Origin: G016756615 sp035556195 | Lineage (GTDB): Bacteria; Pseudomonadota; Alphaproteobacteria; Rhizobiales; Rhizobiaceae | Length of the DNA stretch: 64,000 nt | Direction: 5' to 3' | NCBI GenBank assembly: GCA_035556195.1 | Contig: DATMFK010000017.1 | Coordinates: forward strand, 434,001-498,000 | Part shown: in pieces, positions 25,060 through 34,336 of the stretch | Layout: each line of letters begins with the position of its first letter | Numbering within the stretch: position 1 is the first letter of the stretch | Notes under the pieces: generated by a model | The model's input: only the letters and a program-made list of their open reading frames with translations | Told to the model about the DNA's origin: nothing | Databases searched by the model: none | Translations under genes and position numbers: made by a program

Positions 25060-28000
25060 TTACGGGTGTTGTCCGAATGCTTCATAAGACAAAACTTGCC
25101 CGTCGGAGGTTGTTTCGGCTCTCTCCTTGACGCTTCCCCGATTCTGTCGTGCCAAAGCCGTCAGCATGCCATCCAAACGGCGCCCAAGCTGCGAATGGCG
25201 ATGACTTGCGCGCCAGCGCTCTGCGTCGTGCATAACCTGCTTGTATGTCTCCGAATTCTCAAGAATTTCGAGCCTTATGCGATCGATCCCCTCTGCGATA
25301 TCCTGGGGGGTGCATCCCGGCAGCCGGAACACGGCGGGGGAAACGTCATCGAAAATAGGGAGCGGAGTGACCGCAACTGGCTTCCCGACTGCCAATCCAT
25401 GCCGGACAGCGGCGCTGGAGGACTCCCCGGTCTTTTGATAAGGAAACACAATCAAGTCAGCGCCGCTCAACCGTGTCAAGCATTCCTCATCGGACAAGAA
25501 CGACGTCTCAATCTCTATTTTCGACTGAAGGCGTCTTTCCGAAACAATATCTCTTGCCTCACGGATAAGCTTACCGGACACTCCATCGGGATATTCTGCG
25601 TTAATCATCGCTAAAGTCGCGGAAATTCCCTGAGAGTTAAGTAATGAGATTGCCTCGATAAGTTCAAGGAGGCCTTTGTTTGGTAAAAAGAACCCATAAG
25701 ACGCAACGACAAAATTGCGATTTTGGGTGGGTTGTGAAACGGTGGCGCGATGATCTAAAACCCCGTGGGGGAATAGAGTAACATTCCTAACCAGTCCCAA
25801 TAATTTCAGTCTGTTTAGATCCGGCAAGGCGTGGACCAAAATCCGAGCGCACCGCGATAACGTCTCGCGCAGCATTTCGAGCCGTTTGTTCGCGTGGCCC
25901 GTTGGATCCGTAGTGGAATGCAGGACAACGACAACGGTGCGTCCATCATCTAGGAGCTTGGCCAAAAGGCCATTTAGATGATCGAATGAGAAGAAACCAT
26001 AGTTGAATTGGATCACAACAGTATCGAAGTTTCGGTCATCTATCACACTCTGTAAGCCAGAAAGATCATCGTCATCTCCGATGGACCAGCAGCGCAAGAC
26101 ATTCTCTTCATCGGTCGCCGTACGCGCTTGGTTGCGGGGAGCTAGAATGGTGACCTCGGACGACATGTTGCGGACAAGGTGTTCTGAGTAGCCAGCAATA
26201 CCACAACGCGTGTTCCAAGTTGTGACCCAGCCTATCCGTGGACTCGAGACAGAAGGCGTTTCTGCGCATTGCCGGGCCGCGAGAACGAGCCGCTCTGCGA
26301 CGTCGCACCATCGGAAATTCTCCATGAGGCGAGTACGGCCTACGGCAGCGCGCTGCTGCCTCTCGCCAGGCGACATTTCATAGAGCTCGCGCATCCGTTC
26401 CGCCAGGTCTTCGACGCGAGGCCGTGCCCAAGCGGAGTCGAAAACGCCAAAATGCGATTGCGCCGCTTCGAAATCGTAGTCGATCAGCCAAGCGGAGTTG
26501 TCGTCACAGAAGTCGAGTTGGCCACCCCAAGCCGTGGTGATCACAGGCAGTCCCGAAAGCATTGCTTCCGCGATCGGAAGCCCGAATCCTTCCGCTTTGC
26601 TCGGAGCTACGAGTACATGGCACTGGTGGTAAAGGGCCTTAAGCTGAGAGTCCGCAAGATCATCCTCAATGATTAGTACGTCAGGAAAATCTTGCCTATC
26701 CGCCTTGGCATCAGCCAGCCATTTGCGGATTTCGTTGTGCGGGTTTGGGTGAGTTTTGATAATGAGCGTTACATCGTCTTTCGCTGAAAAACTGCGCCCG
26801 TACGCCTGGAGAAGGAGATCGGCGCCTTTCCTGGGGAAGCACGACGACACGTGCAGAAAGCGGAATGACTTTCCTTCTACGGTGAAATTGTGGTCCGGCG
26901 CTATGCGCTCCCAGTGATCGACACCGCATCCCGAGACCGACAGGCGGCTCGTCACGCCGTGATCTATCAGAACCTTTTGAACGTGGTCGGAAAGGCAGGT
27001 CACTCCATCGAGATACACGCTGAAATCGTCGGCCCATTCCAGAGGAAAACCTGATTCTTCCCACGCATAGTGGTGCAGCAGATTGAGGCGGCCTTTCATG
27101 TCGGAAACACGAGGAGGATAGAGGTTCCGGCTCACAACATCGGACCCTTCTTGGGAGACCTTTCGGCATTCCGCGTGAAGCCGCGCAAGGTCCTCGTTAG
27201 CTTGAAGGAACGCGTCACGAGGGGGGAAGTCACCCGGCCCTTCCGTTGAATGCAAAGCGACCCGATGACCTAGCATGTCCAGCGCGCGCGCTGTCTCTCG
27301 GTTGAGAAGCGCCAAGCTGTAGCTGCTGTCGAACGGACCTTCAATTCGCCAAGTAAGGCGCTCTGGCAAGTGTAGGGGCCTTCGGAGACGAGCAGCCTGC
27401 TCCTGGTTGTCGGCAATTGCTGCGGCGCAGGCCGTAAGATCTCCCTCGGTTGGAGCAGCACTATCTCGAGGGATCCGGCCAATTTTCTCGACAAGTGCGC
27501 GATAGTTTTCCTGGTGCGAGAAGCGCGCCCGCACTTCAGGCTGCCTCGCGGCGTCCTCCATCGCACCAATAGCAGTCCTCGCAGTGCGGTCCCAAGAAAA
27601 CGTGTTCGCGTGCGCGACGCCATGTTCGGCTAGTGCATTGCGGAAGGATTCATCTGTCAGGACCTCGGTGATCTTGGCTGTGATATCCTCGACTGAACAC
27701 GGGTTGAACAGTGCATCGTCTCGACCGATGACTTCGGGAAGGCTTGTGGCGTCGGCACCTATTGTCGGCGCGCCGCACTGCATCGCTTCAAGTGCGGGAA
27801 GCCCAAAACCCTCGTGCCACGACGGAAATGCGAAGAGTTCACAGAGATTGTAAAGTGCCACGAGTTCGTCATCGGGGACATGCTCGGTTAGAATTACCTG
27901 ATCGGCACGGAGCCCGTATTTCGACCGCCATGATGCGATGACGGATTTGTCAGGCTCAGAGCATCCGTATACAACCAACTGATGCGATTCTTGCAGTCTG

Positions 28001-28755
28001 TTCGGAAGGCGCGAAAAGGCTTGTATCAGTCGTTCCTGGTTCTTTCTTGCCTCCGCGCCACCGGTGGTCAGAATGAACGGTCGAGTGACGCCAAGTGACT
28101 GGCGCAGTCTTCCGGCGTGCTCAGGCGTAATGCCAACTGGACGGAAGCGGCTATCAGCAGCGGCCGCAATGTTGACGACGTCGGTGTCAGGTAACCCCAG
28201 TAGCTCGATTCCTTCCCGCCGAGCATGGCCGGAGATTGCCAGCCAGAGATCGGCACGTTTGAAATTCTGGGTTTTCTCTAGGTACCAGTCTGCAACAGGC
28301 CCGTTTCCGGTATAGAGTTCAGGATATCGATAAGGAATAAGATCATAAAGAATAACCGCAGTTGGAACGGCGACACCAAGAGAACCTATCGTCCCAATCG
28401 CGTTTTCATTGAAACCTTCGAACAGGCTCGTAACGAGTAGCAGGTCGGGTTCCAGGCTCGCCATAAAGGATTCGCGTAGCAGTTCGCTTGCTCGTCGGCG
28501 CCAGAGATTAGCGCTTTCCCCATACGTGGCAGGGCTTAGGGCCTTCCATTGGACGATATTTTCCCGCGGGAGCAGCCCGTCCAGGGACCTTCGAATGGAC
28601 ACAGCTGTTTCGGCGAATAGGCCATTCAGAGCGACGACAATTTCATGTCCTCGATGATTCCGTAGGATGGCCTTCACAAGCTCCAGTGAGTAGCGTCCGA
28701 TACCCCTTTTTGCACTAGATGTCTGAGCCCCCTGCAAATCGATTACGATACGCAT
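25060..28755 (-). CDS. Three-domain glycosyltransferase (three GT4-like units in one chain)
   Basis: 1231 residues from the ATG at 28755, which overlaps the upstream stop as TGATG. Three GT-B modules follow each other. Module 1 (about 1-405) has VIDLQGAQTSSAKRGIGRYS, TTGGAEARKNQERLIQAF and FPSWHEGFGLPALEAMQCG. Module 2 (about 460-835) has LHVSSCFPRKGADLLLQAY and APSKAEGFGLPIAEAMLSG. Module 3 (about 840-1190) has WNTRCGIAGYSEHLVRNM and FPYQKTGESSSAAVRHGLA, with a looser donor motif. Multi-domain GT4 polymerases such as WbdA build O-antigen chains in the cytoplasm before ABC export. With gmd, rmd, wzm and wzt upstream, this protein is probably the D-rhamnan polymerase. Which linkages each module makes is unknown. 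Confidence 0.88.
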   Translation of the reverse strand: MRIVIDLQGAQTSSAKRGIGRYSLELVKAILRNHRGHEIVVALNGLFAETAVSIRRSLDGLLPRENIVQWKALSPATYGESANLWRRRASELLRESFMASLEPDLLLVTSLFEGFNENAIGTIGSLGVAVPTAVILYDLIPYRYPELYTGNGPVADWYLEKTQNFKRADLWLAISGHARREGIELLGLPDTDVVNIAAAADSRFRPVGITPEHAGRLRQSLGVTRPFILTTGGAEARKNQERLIQAFSRLPNRLQESHQLVVYGCSEPDKSVIASWRSKYGLRADQVILTEHVPDDELVALYNLCELFAFPSWHEGFGLPALEAMQCGAPTIGADATSLPEVIGRDDALFNPCSVEDITAKITEVLTDESFRNALAEHGVAHANTFSWDRTARTAIGAMEDAARQPEVRARFSHQENYRALVEKIGRIPRDSAAPTEGDLTACAAAIADNQEQAARLRRPLHLPERLTWRIEGPFDSSYSLALLNRETARALDMLGHRVALHSTEGPGDFPPRDAFLQANEDLARLHAECRKVSQEGSDVVSRNLYPPRVSDMKGRLNLLHHYAWEESGFPLEWADDFSVYLDGVTCLSDHVQKVLIDHGVTSRLSVSGCGVDHWERIAPDHNFTVEGKSFRFLHVSSCFPRKGADLLLQAYGRSFSAKDDVTLIIKTHPNPHNEIRKWLADAKADRQDFPDVLIIEDDLADSQLKALYHQCHVLVAPSKAEGFGLPIAEAMLSGLPVITTAWGGQLDFCDDNSAWLIDYDFEAAQSHFGVFDSAWARPRVEDLAERMRELYEMSPGERQQRAAVGRTRLMENFRWCDVAERLVLAARQCAETPSVSSPRIGWVTTWNTRCGIAGYSEHLVRNMSSEVTILAPRNQARTATDEENVLRCWSIGDDDDLSGLQSVIDDRNFDTVVIQFNYGFFSFDHLNGLLAKLLDDGRTVVVVLHSTTDPTGHANKRLEMLRETLSRCARILVHALPDLNRLKLLGLVRNVTLFPHGVLDHRATVSQPTQNRNFVVASYGFFLPNKGLLELIEAISLLNSQGISATLAMINAEYPDGVSGKLIREARDIVSERRLQSKIEIETSFLSDEECLTRLSGADLIVFPYQKTGESSSAAVRHGLAVGKPVAVTPLPIFDDVSPAVFRLPGCTPQDIAEGIDRIRLEILENSETYKQVMHDAERWRASHRHSQLGRRLDGMLTALARQNRGSVKERAETTSDGQVLSYEAFGQHP

Positions 28756-30050
28756 CAAATGCTCCGGGATGATATCGTTATTGTTGACTTCAGGTCGTTA
28801 TAGATGCGGCGCGCGCGCGGTGATAGCTCTGCGGCGGCTCCCGGACTACTAGGGACAGGTCTTTGGGCAGAGTACACTTGCTGCTCTTTATCCGAGTGTA
28901 CTATTGCTTGCACATAACGGGTGGCACTTGGAAACGGCGACAAAAGGCTCTTCCCAAGCAGAGTGAGTTGACGCCTCCTGGACAGAGCTATGATCATCCG
29001 ACGCATTGTACGACGCGGTCGACTCCCCGGTGCGAGGGTCGTCCAAGCCCATACTCCGCTTGCGAACCAACGGGCAACTCGAGACAAAAATCGCAATGGC
29101 TTTGTAAGTTGCCATGACGTCGAAGCGTAGACCGCGGCAAGGTGAGCTTCCAACACGTCTCTAGCGCGCTGCTGTTCAGAGAGACGAGCCTCCAGTCTTG
29201 CGTTCGCGCCCTGCGCTTGCGCTATTTGGGCCTGCATTGCCGCCTTCGTTTCTTGCATTTGCGCAAGCAGAGCATTCAATCCATCCTTGGCGCTTTGCAC
29301 CTCATTAAGCTGCATGCGAAGGCTAGCAGCTTCGGCATTCATCTTTTGAGAGAATGGTGCCGAGGCCGTACCGCTCAACACAAAGTCGTCAAAGAAATTC
29401 GGGCCTGGTCCAAAGGTATCTTTGACCTCTGGGTGGTCTGCGCTCACGTAGAAGCGGTTCAGGCCGTCGAAATAAACAAACTCATAGCCAAGCTTTAAGA
29501 GCTTGGGCTCCCAAGACATATAGTTCTGTTCCGGCGAATTTGGTTTGGTGCTCTCGACGACGACCACCCATGGTCGCACGGCAGAGGGTGGCCAGCTGTC
29601 AATTACCTGGTCCTCCATGCCCTCCACATCAATCTTCAGCCAGTGGACTTCCCGATCTCTGTAAGCGTCCAGGATGACGGACAAGGGCTGGCATTGCTTA
29701 ACCACGCGCCTAACCGCCAGTCCCTCGGCTTGGTGCCTGAGGGCAATGTCCATTTTTCCGGTGCTCAGCCCGGTATCATCGATCTCGTAAAAGGCGATCT
29801 CCGCAGCTTCCCGGCTGATGGCAAATTCGATGACTTGCTCTTCCGGGCGAGCCTTGCGGAGCTTGTCCGCGTAGTCCGAGTTTGGCTCGACGTGAACGCC
29901 TCGCCATCCTTGTTCGTAAAAGGCAAGGCTTACAGAATCGATCACTGGGTCCTGCGCGCCTATGTCGATGTAAAAACCGCGCTCGATATGCTTCAGGGCT
30001 CGCCAAAGAATGACGTCCTCGAAGTTCTGTGCATAGGAGATAATGCTCAT
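28755..30050 (-). CDS. FkbM methyltransferase with C-terminal coiled coil
   Basis: 431 residues from the ATG at 30050, which shares ATGA with the wzt stop. Residues 1-220 are an FkbM methyltransferase domain: SYAQNFEDVILWRAL, GFYIDIGAQDPVIDSVSLAF and EVHWLKIDVEGMEDQVI. Residues about 240-310 are a Gln/Ala-rich coiled coil. The tail has STSWQLTKPLRFLSRVARW, a TSW-x-LT-x-PLR motif I know from bacterial surface-glycan enzymes. Between wzt and the polymerase gene it is well placed to O-methylate the growing or terminal rhamnose, the way methylated caps end chains in WbdD-type systems. The coiled coil could scaffold the polymerase. Both points are inference. Confidence 0.86.
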   Translation of the reverse strand: MSIISYAQNFEDVILWRALKHIERGFYIDIGAQDPVIDSVSLAFYEQGWRGVHVEPNSDYADKLRKARPEEQVIEFAISREAAEIAFYEIDDTGLSTGKMDIALRHQAEGLAVRRVVKQCQPLSVILDAYRDREVHWLKIDVEGMEDQVIDSWPPSAVRPWVVVVESTKPNSPEQNYMSWEPKLLKLGYEFVYFDGLNRFYVSADHPEVKDTFGPGPNFFDDFVLSGTASAPFSQKMNAEAASLRMQLNEVQSAKDGLNALLAQMQETKAAMQAQIAQAQGANARLEARLSEQQRARDVLEAHLAAVYASTSWQLTKPLRFLSRVARWFASGVWAWTTLAPGSRPRRTMRRMIIALSRRRQLTLLGKSLLSPFPSATRYVQAIVHSDKEQQVYSAQRPVPSSPGAAAELSPRARRIYNDLKSTITISSRSI

Positions 30051-31285
30051 GTACGAACTCGATTGATCTCGAAGCTCGCATCGAGCCACGAACTTCCAAT
30101 GAAGCTGTGCCTATCGACATTCACGACATCGAAGACAACCGCGTTGTCCTGCCATTCGTAATTGTCTTCTAGGTGGGTGTCCGAACTGACCAAGGCTGGC
30201 GAGAAGGAATATGAGCCTTGTCCAAGGTTGCACACAAACCGGAGTTCAAACTCCACTGCCTCTCCGGCTTTCAAGCTGCGCAACACCTGTTTGGTGTGCC
30301 AAGTATTCGTGCCCCATATGACATGTCCGGCGCGATCGCGAAGCATGTACCCGAGAACGAGACGCGGAACGTCGGTCTTGGCCCGTGCCACAAGTCGCAA
30401 TAGCAGGTTTTGTCCCACCCGAGCCGTGTCCACCGGCTGTCTAGAGTCCGCGTCGAGCAATTGAATGCTATCGGCGGTTACGTCGAATGTGCCAGACCGG
30501 GTATGAACCCATCCATTGCTACGCTTTTGCTCGATAGTGAGCTTTGCGCTCTCCTTCTCGGCGATCATCGCATTATAATAGTCGACGACTTCATCCGGCT
30601 GGCCGTCCTTGATAACAGTGCCTTTATCGAGCAACAGTACACGGTCGCACAGCGCGCGCACGTCGCCCATGCTGTGGGACACGAACAGAATCGCTGCGCC
30701 TTCTTCCTTGAACCGCCGGATCCGGTCGAAGCTCTTGTGTTGAAAGTAGGCATCGCCGACGGATAGCACTTCGTCCACGATCAACACATCTGGCCTGACC
30801 GCTGTAACCAGCGCAAAGGCGAGCCGGGCCTGCATCCCTGAGGAATATACGCGGAGCGGCTGGTCGAAGAACTCGCCGATTTCGGCAAATGCTTCGATCT
30901 CGGGCATCAGATTTGCCAGTTTCTCGCGGGAAAAGCCCATCAACCCGCCGGCTTGGTAGATGTTCTGGCGTCCGGTGAATTCCGGGTTGAAGCCGAGTCC
31001 CAGTTCGAGAATTGCGCTTATGCTCCCATTGACGGCAATCTGGCCCTTGGTCGGCCTCACCGTACCCGTGATCAGCTTGAGCAAAGTGCTTTTGCCAGCA
31101 CCGTTCTGCCCTATCAGCGCGAGCGCCTCACCTGGACGCAGGTCGAAGCTAACGTCCTTCACCGCCCAATATTCGCTCACCGGCCGAGCGGAAGCGCCGA
31201 ACCACGTCGCGAAACGGGCGAGATTGGAGCTGTAGGTTGCGTAGCATTTTCCCACGCCGCTCACGGAGAGAACTGCTGGCTTCAT
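30047..31285 (-). CDS. wzt: O-polysaccharide ABC transporter ATP-binding protein with C-terminal carbohydrate-binding domain
   Basis: 412 residues. Residues 1-245 are the nucleotide-binding domain: IGQNGAGKSTLLKLITG (Walker A), RVYSSGMQARLAFAL (signature), and PDVLIVDEVLSVGDAYFQ (Walker B). Residues about 265-400 add a beta-rich Wzt C-terminal domain, seen from WVHTRSGTFDVTADSIQL to YEWQDNAVVFDVV. This domain recognises the modified non-reducing end of the polymer in O8/O9a-type systems and sets export of finished chains. Overlaps wzm by ATGA and the FkbM gene by ATGA. Confidence 0.93.
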   Translation of the reverse strand: MKPAVLSVSGVGKCYATYSSNLARFATWFGASARPVSEYWAVKDVSFDLRPGEALALIGQNGAGKSTLLKLITGTVRPTKGQIAVNGSISAILELGLGFNPEFTGRQNIYQAGGLMGFSREKLANLMPEIEAFAEIGEFFDQPLRVYSSGMQARLAFALVTAVRPDVLIVDEVLSVGDAYFQHKSFDRIRRFKEEGAAILFVSHSMGDVRALCDRVLLLDKGTVIKDGQPDEVVDYYNAMIAEKESAKLTIEQKRSNGWVHTRSGTFDVTADSIQLLDADSRQPVDTARVGQNLLLRLVARAKTDVPRLVLGYMLRDRAGHVIWGTNTWHTKQVLRSLKAGEAVEFELRFVCNLGQGSYSFSPALVSSDTHLEDNYEWQDNAVVFDVVNVDRHSFIGSSWLDASFEINRVRT

Positions 31286-32067
31286 AGAACGTCCACGAGC
31301 TCGGCGCTGGCGCGCCGGAAAAGGATGAAGGCGCCGGCAAACAGCGCCACGGAAATGAGCGCGGGGCCGATCAAGATAGAGAAATCCGGCCAGCGCTCGA
31401 ACAGGAGCGCGTCATGATAGATGCCCACCAGGGCGACCATCGGATTGAGCTCGAGCAGCCACCGCAAATGTTCCGGCACCACATCGCGCGTGTAAACGAT
31501 CGGCGTGAGCCAGAACCAGATCTGGAGGGCGACGGACAGCACTTGGCCCACGTCTCGCGAGAACACGTTGAAGATGCCGAGCATAACGCCGAGGCCGAAA
31601 GCGAACATGGAGACAAGCGCTATTCCCAGGGGAAGCGCCAACCAGGTTGCCTGGGGATAGTGACCGAAGAACAGGAACACCACGGTCATCGCGGCGAGAA
31701 GCAGCACGTGGTTGAGAAGCGCGCCACCTCCCACGATGACTGGCAGGCAAATCCTGGGAAAGGCGATCTTCTTCATCGTGCCGGCATATTCGATGAATAC
31801 CGTCAGGCAACGGTTCAGGATTTCGGTGAACAGGCCCCAGGCAGCCAATCCGGACATCAGATAGATGGGATAGGCCGCCTTGTTGTCCATGCCCGCGAGC
31901 TTGGCGCCGAGGACCTCCGCGAGCACCAGTGCAAAGATGGTAGCCTGTGCGAGAGGGTGAAGGACGGACCAAAAAAGACCCAGCCGGGAGCGGGCAAAGC
32001 GCCCCTTCAGCTCCCCAAGAATGGAAGCCGAGATGAAATGCCGATAACGCCAGAGCGCTCCAAACAT
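31282..32067 (-). CDS. wzm: O-polysaccharide ABC transporter permease
   Basis: 261 residues, six predicted helices, the ABC-2 permease type. FARSRLGLFWSVLHPLAQAT near the N-terminus is the amphipathic interface helix and first loop typical of Wzm/KpsM proteins. LNPMVALVGIYHDALLF near the end is another family block. With Wzt it exports the undecaprenyl-linked polymer across the inner membrane. It lies 27 bp after rmd and overlaps wzt. Confidence 0.92.
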   Translation of the reverse strand: MFGALWRYRHFISASILGELKGRFARSRLGLFWSVLHPLAQATIFALVLAEVLGAKLAGMDNKAAYPIYLMSGLAAWGLFTEILNRCLTVFIEYAGTMKKIAFPRICLPVIVGGGALLNHVLLLAAMTVVFLFFGHYPQATWLALPLGIALVSMFAFGLGVMLGIFNVFSRDVGQVLSVALQIWFWLTPIVYTRDVVPEHLRWLLELNPMVALVGIYHDALLFERWPDFSILIGPALISVALFAGAFILFRRASAELVDVL

Positions 32068-32094
32068 GATTGCGTCTCTTTCGGTCTGTCGCGG

Positions 32095-33048
32095 TTATCT
32101 TGCGATGCGCTTCCGGCAATCCAGCAGGACATCGGCCAAAGTTTGTTCGATCGTGTATGTGGGTTGCCAGGCGAGCAATTGCCTGGCCTTGTCGGAGTTG
32201 CCGACGACACTGGGAAGATCGCTTGGGCGCATGCGGGCAGGGTCTTGTTCGACTTTGATCGCGACACGGCTCAGGGAGAGGAGCCCGGCAAGAGCATCGC
32301 CTATTCGGAGCGCCTTGCCGGAAGCTATGTTGAGGATTGTTCCAGGTTCACTGCCCCGGCTGTTCGCGGCCGCGAGGGCATAAGCGGTCGCGACATCGCG
32401 TACGTCAAGGAAATCCCTTTCCGCGTCGAGATTGCCGACCCGGATGATCGGCTCCTTGAGCCCTGCTTCGATCTCCGCAATCTGCATGGCGAAGGCGGGA
32501 ATGACGAAAGCTTCGGTTTGCCCGGCGCCAGTGTGATTGAAGGGACGCATGCGAACACATTTCAGGCCTCTGCGCGCCAAGGCGCCGAGCGCCAGGTCCG
32601 CAGCGGCCTTCGTGACACCATAATCGTCGAGCGGCGCGAGCAGAGTGCCTTCGTCGAGCGGAAGGCCTGAGGCCGCGCTTGCGCCGTAGACAAGCCCCGT
32701 ACCTGCATTGACCAGCCAGCAATCGTGAGCCTTCTCCAGGATCGTGCGAGCGAGATTGAGCGTGCCCTGAACGTGGACGTTCCAGGCGACCTCCGGCGAC
32801 TTTGCCGCTTCAGTCGGCGCCGCGATACCCGCCAGGTGGATCACGTGGCTGGGTCTATGGCGCACGATAGCGGCCTCGACCGCTTGCGGATTGGTGACGT
32901 CCAGGGCTTCGGCATCGCCGATCGCCGGATGGGAAGTCGCGGTCCTGGACGTGGCGATCACAGCGGTGCCTTCGCCGCAAACGGCACGGACCGCGTCGAC
33001 GACATGCGGGCCGACAAAGCCCGTCGCGCCTGTAATCAATACCCGCAT
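32095..33048 (-). CDS. rmd: GDP-6-deoxy-D-lyxo-4-hexulose (GDP-4-keto-6-deoxymannose) reductase
   Basis: 317-residue short-chain dehydrogenase/reductase of the extended type. RVLITGATGFVGPHVVDA is the NAD(P)-binding Gly motif, YGVTKAAADLAL the catalytic Tyr-x3-Lys, and MRPFNHTGAGQTEAFVIP the substrate block found in RMD-like enzymes. The adjacent gmd makes its substrate, so the product should be GDP-D-rhamnose. A GDP-talose or related 4-epimeric product cannot be excluded from sequence. It is 19 bp after gmd and 27 bp before wzm. Confidence 0.87.
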   Translation of the reverse strand: MRVLITGATGFVGPHVVDAVRAVCGEGTAVIATSRTATSHPAIGDAEALDVTNPQAVEAAIVRHRPSHVIHLAGIAAPTEAAKSPEVAWNVHVQGTLNLARTILEKAHDCWLVNAGTGLVYGASAASGLPLDEGTLLAPLDDYGVTKAAADLALGALARRGLKCVRMRPFNHTGAGQTEAFVIPAFAMQIAEIEAGLKEPIIRVGNLDAERDFLDVRDVATAYALAAANSRGSEPGTILNIASGKALRIGDALAGLLSLSRVAIKVEQDPARMRPSDLPSVVGNSDKARQLLAWQPTYTIEQTLADVLLDCRKRIAR

Positions 33049-33067
33049 ATCGCCGCCCAGTGGTCCC

Positions 33068-34057
33068 TTAGAGGTGCTCGTGATGCTTCAGGCGCTTGAG
33101 ATCTGCCTCGACCATTTCCGCAACCAGTTGCTCGAGTGATGTCTCTGCCGTCCAGCCCAGCTTTTCCCTAGCCTTGGACGGGTCGCCCAGCAACACCTCG
33201 ACTTCCGCCGGTCGCATATAGCGCTCGTCCACGACCACATGGTCCTCTAGCTTGAGCCCTACATGCTCGAAGGCCAACTGGCAGAACTCGCGCACCGATA
33301 CAGTGCGACCGGTCGCGATCACATAATCATCCGCCTTGTCCTGCTGCAACATCCGCCACATGGCTTTGACATAGTCGCGCGCGTGGCCCCAATCGCGCTT
33401 CGCGTCGAGATTGCCGAGCGCCAGCTTGTCCTGCATGCCCAGCTTTATCCGGGCAACGCCGTCCGTGATCTTGCGCGTCACGAATTCGATGCCTCGCAAC
33501 GGCGACTCGTGATTGAACAGAATGCCGCTCGAAGCATGAAGGCCGAAGCTCTCGCGGTAGTTCACCGTCATCCAATGCGCATAAAGCTTAGCCGCGGCGT
33601 AAGGCGAGCGCGGGTAGAACGGAGTCTTCTCCGATTGGACGGGCTCCTGGATAAGGCCGAACATCTCCGAGGAGGACGCCTGGTAGAAGCGTGCCTCCGG
33701 GCAGATGATCCGCACCGCTTCAAGCATGTTGGCCGCGCCGAGGCCGGTCACGTTGCCGGTCAGAAGAGGCTGCTGCCACGATGCCTTGACGAAGGACTGG
33801 GCCGCGAGATTGTAGACTTCGGCCGGCTGCACGTCGCGCAGCACCCGGATCAGACCGGACAGATCGGTCAGATTGCCGTCGTGAAGGGTGATCTTGCCCG
33901 CTATCCCCAGCCATTTCAGCCTGGAGTCGACGACATCGGCCGAAGCGCTGCGGCGCAGAAGGCCATGAACCTCGTAACCCTGTTCGAGCAGGAATTGGGA
34001 GAGATAGGCTCCGTCCTGTCCCGTCACACCGGTAATGAATGCTCGCTTGGAATTCAT
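33068..34057 (-). CDS. gmd: GDP-mannose 4,6-dehydratase
   Basis: 329 residues. AFITGVTGQDGAYLSQFLLE is the signature N-terminus of GMD, followed by YNLAAQSFVKASWQQP and ASSSEMFGLIQEPVQSE. YPRSPYAAAKLYAHWM holds the Tyr-x3-Lys, and FNHESPLRG and RDWGHARDYVKAMW are further substrate blocks. It converts GDP-mannose to GDP-4-keto-6-deoxymannose in the cytosol. It is the first gene of the six-gene leftward O-polysaccharide operon, so its promoter should lie in 34058-34336. Confidence 0.95.
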   Translation of the reverse strand: MNSKRAFITGVTGQDGAYLSQFLLEQGYEVHGLLRRSASADVVDSRLKWLGIAGKITLHDGNLTDLSGLIRVLRDVQPAEVYNLAAQSFVKASWQQPLLTGNVTGLGAANMLEAVRIICPEARFYQASSSEMFGLIQEPVQSEKTPFYPRSPYAAAKLYAHWMTVNYRESFGLHASSGILFNHESPLRGIEFVTRKITDGVARIKLGMQDKLALGNLDAKRDWGHARDYVKAMWRMLQQDKADDYVIATGRTVSVREFCQLAFEHVGLKLEDHVVVDERYMRPAEVEVLLGDPSKAREKLGWTAETSLEQLVAEMVEADLKRLKHHEHL

Positions 34058-34336
34058 GTCAGCCCGTCTCTGGCGTTTCGTTGTTGCTATCCGCAGACTT
34101 CATCTGGAAGTTGGAATGAGCTCTGCCGGCCTGAGATACCGATCGCATGCCGGCCTATTCTTGAAGGCGAGGAAATCAGAGATTTCCGCGACTGTGGGAA
34201 TACGGACGTTGCGCCGATTGTCAATGCCGCCGATTGGTCGAACCTCTCGCAGGAAAACACTCGTTGTAACGTTCCGAAACGGGATCGGCGGTAGTTCGGC
34301 GATTGCCTCATGGCCGGCCAAGAGGAAGTCCGGCTC

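Noticed and set aside
25060..28755. Naming the triple glycosyltransferase wbdA or wbpX/Y/Z
   Set aside because: Domain number and order differ, and sugar specificity cannot be read from the sequence.
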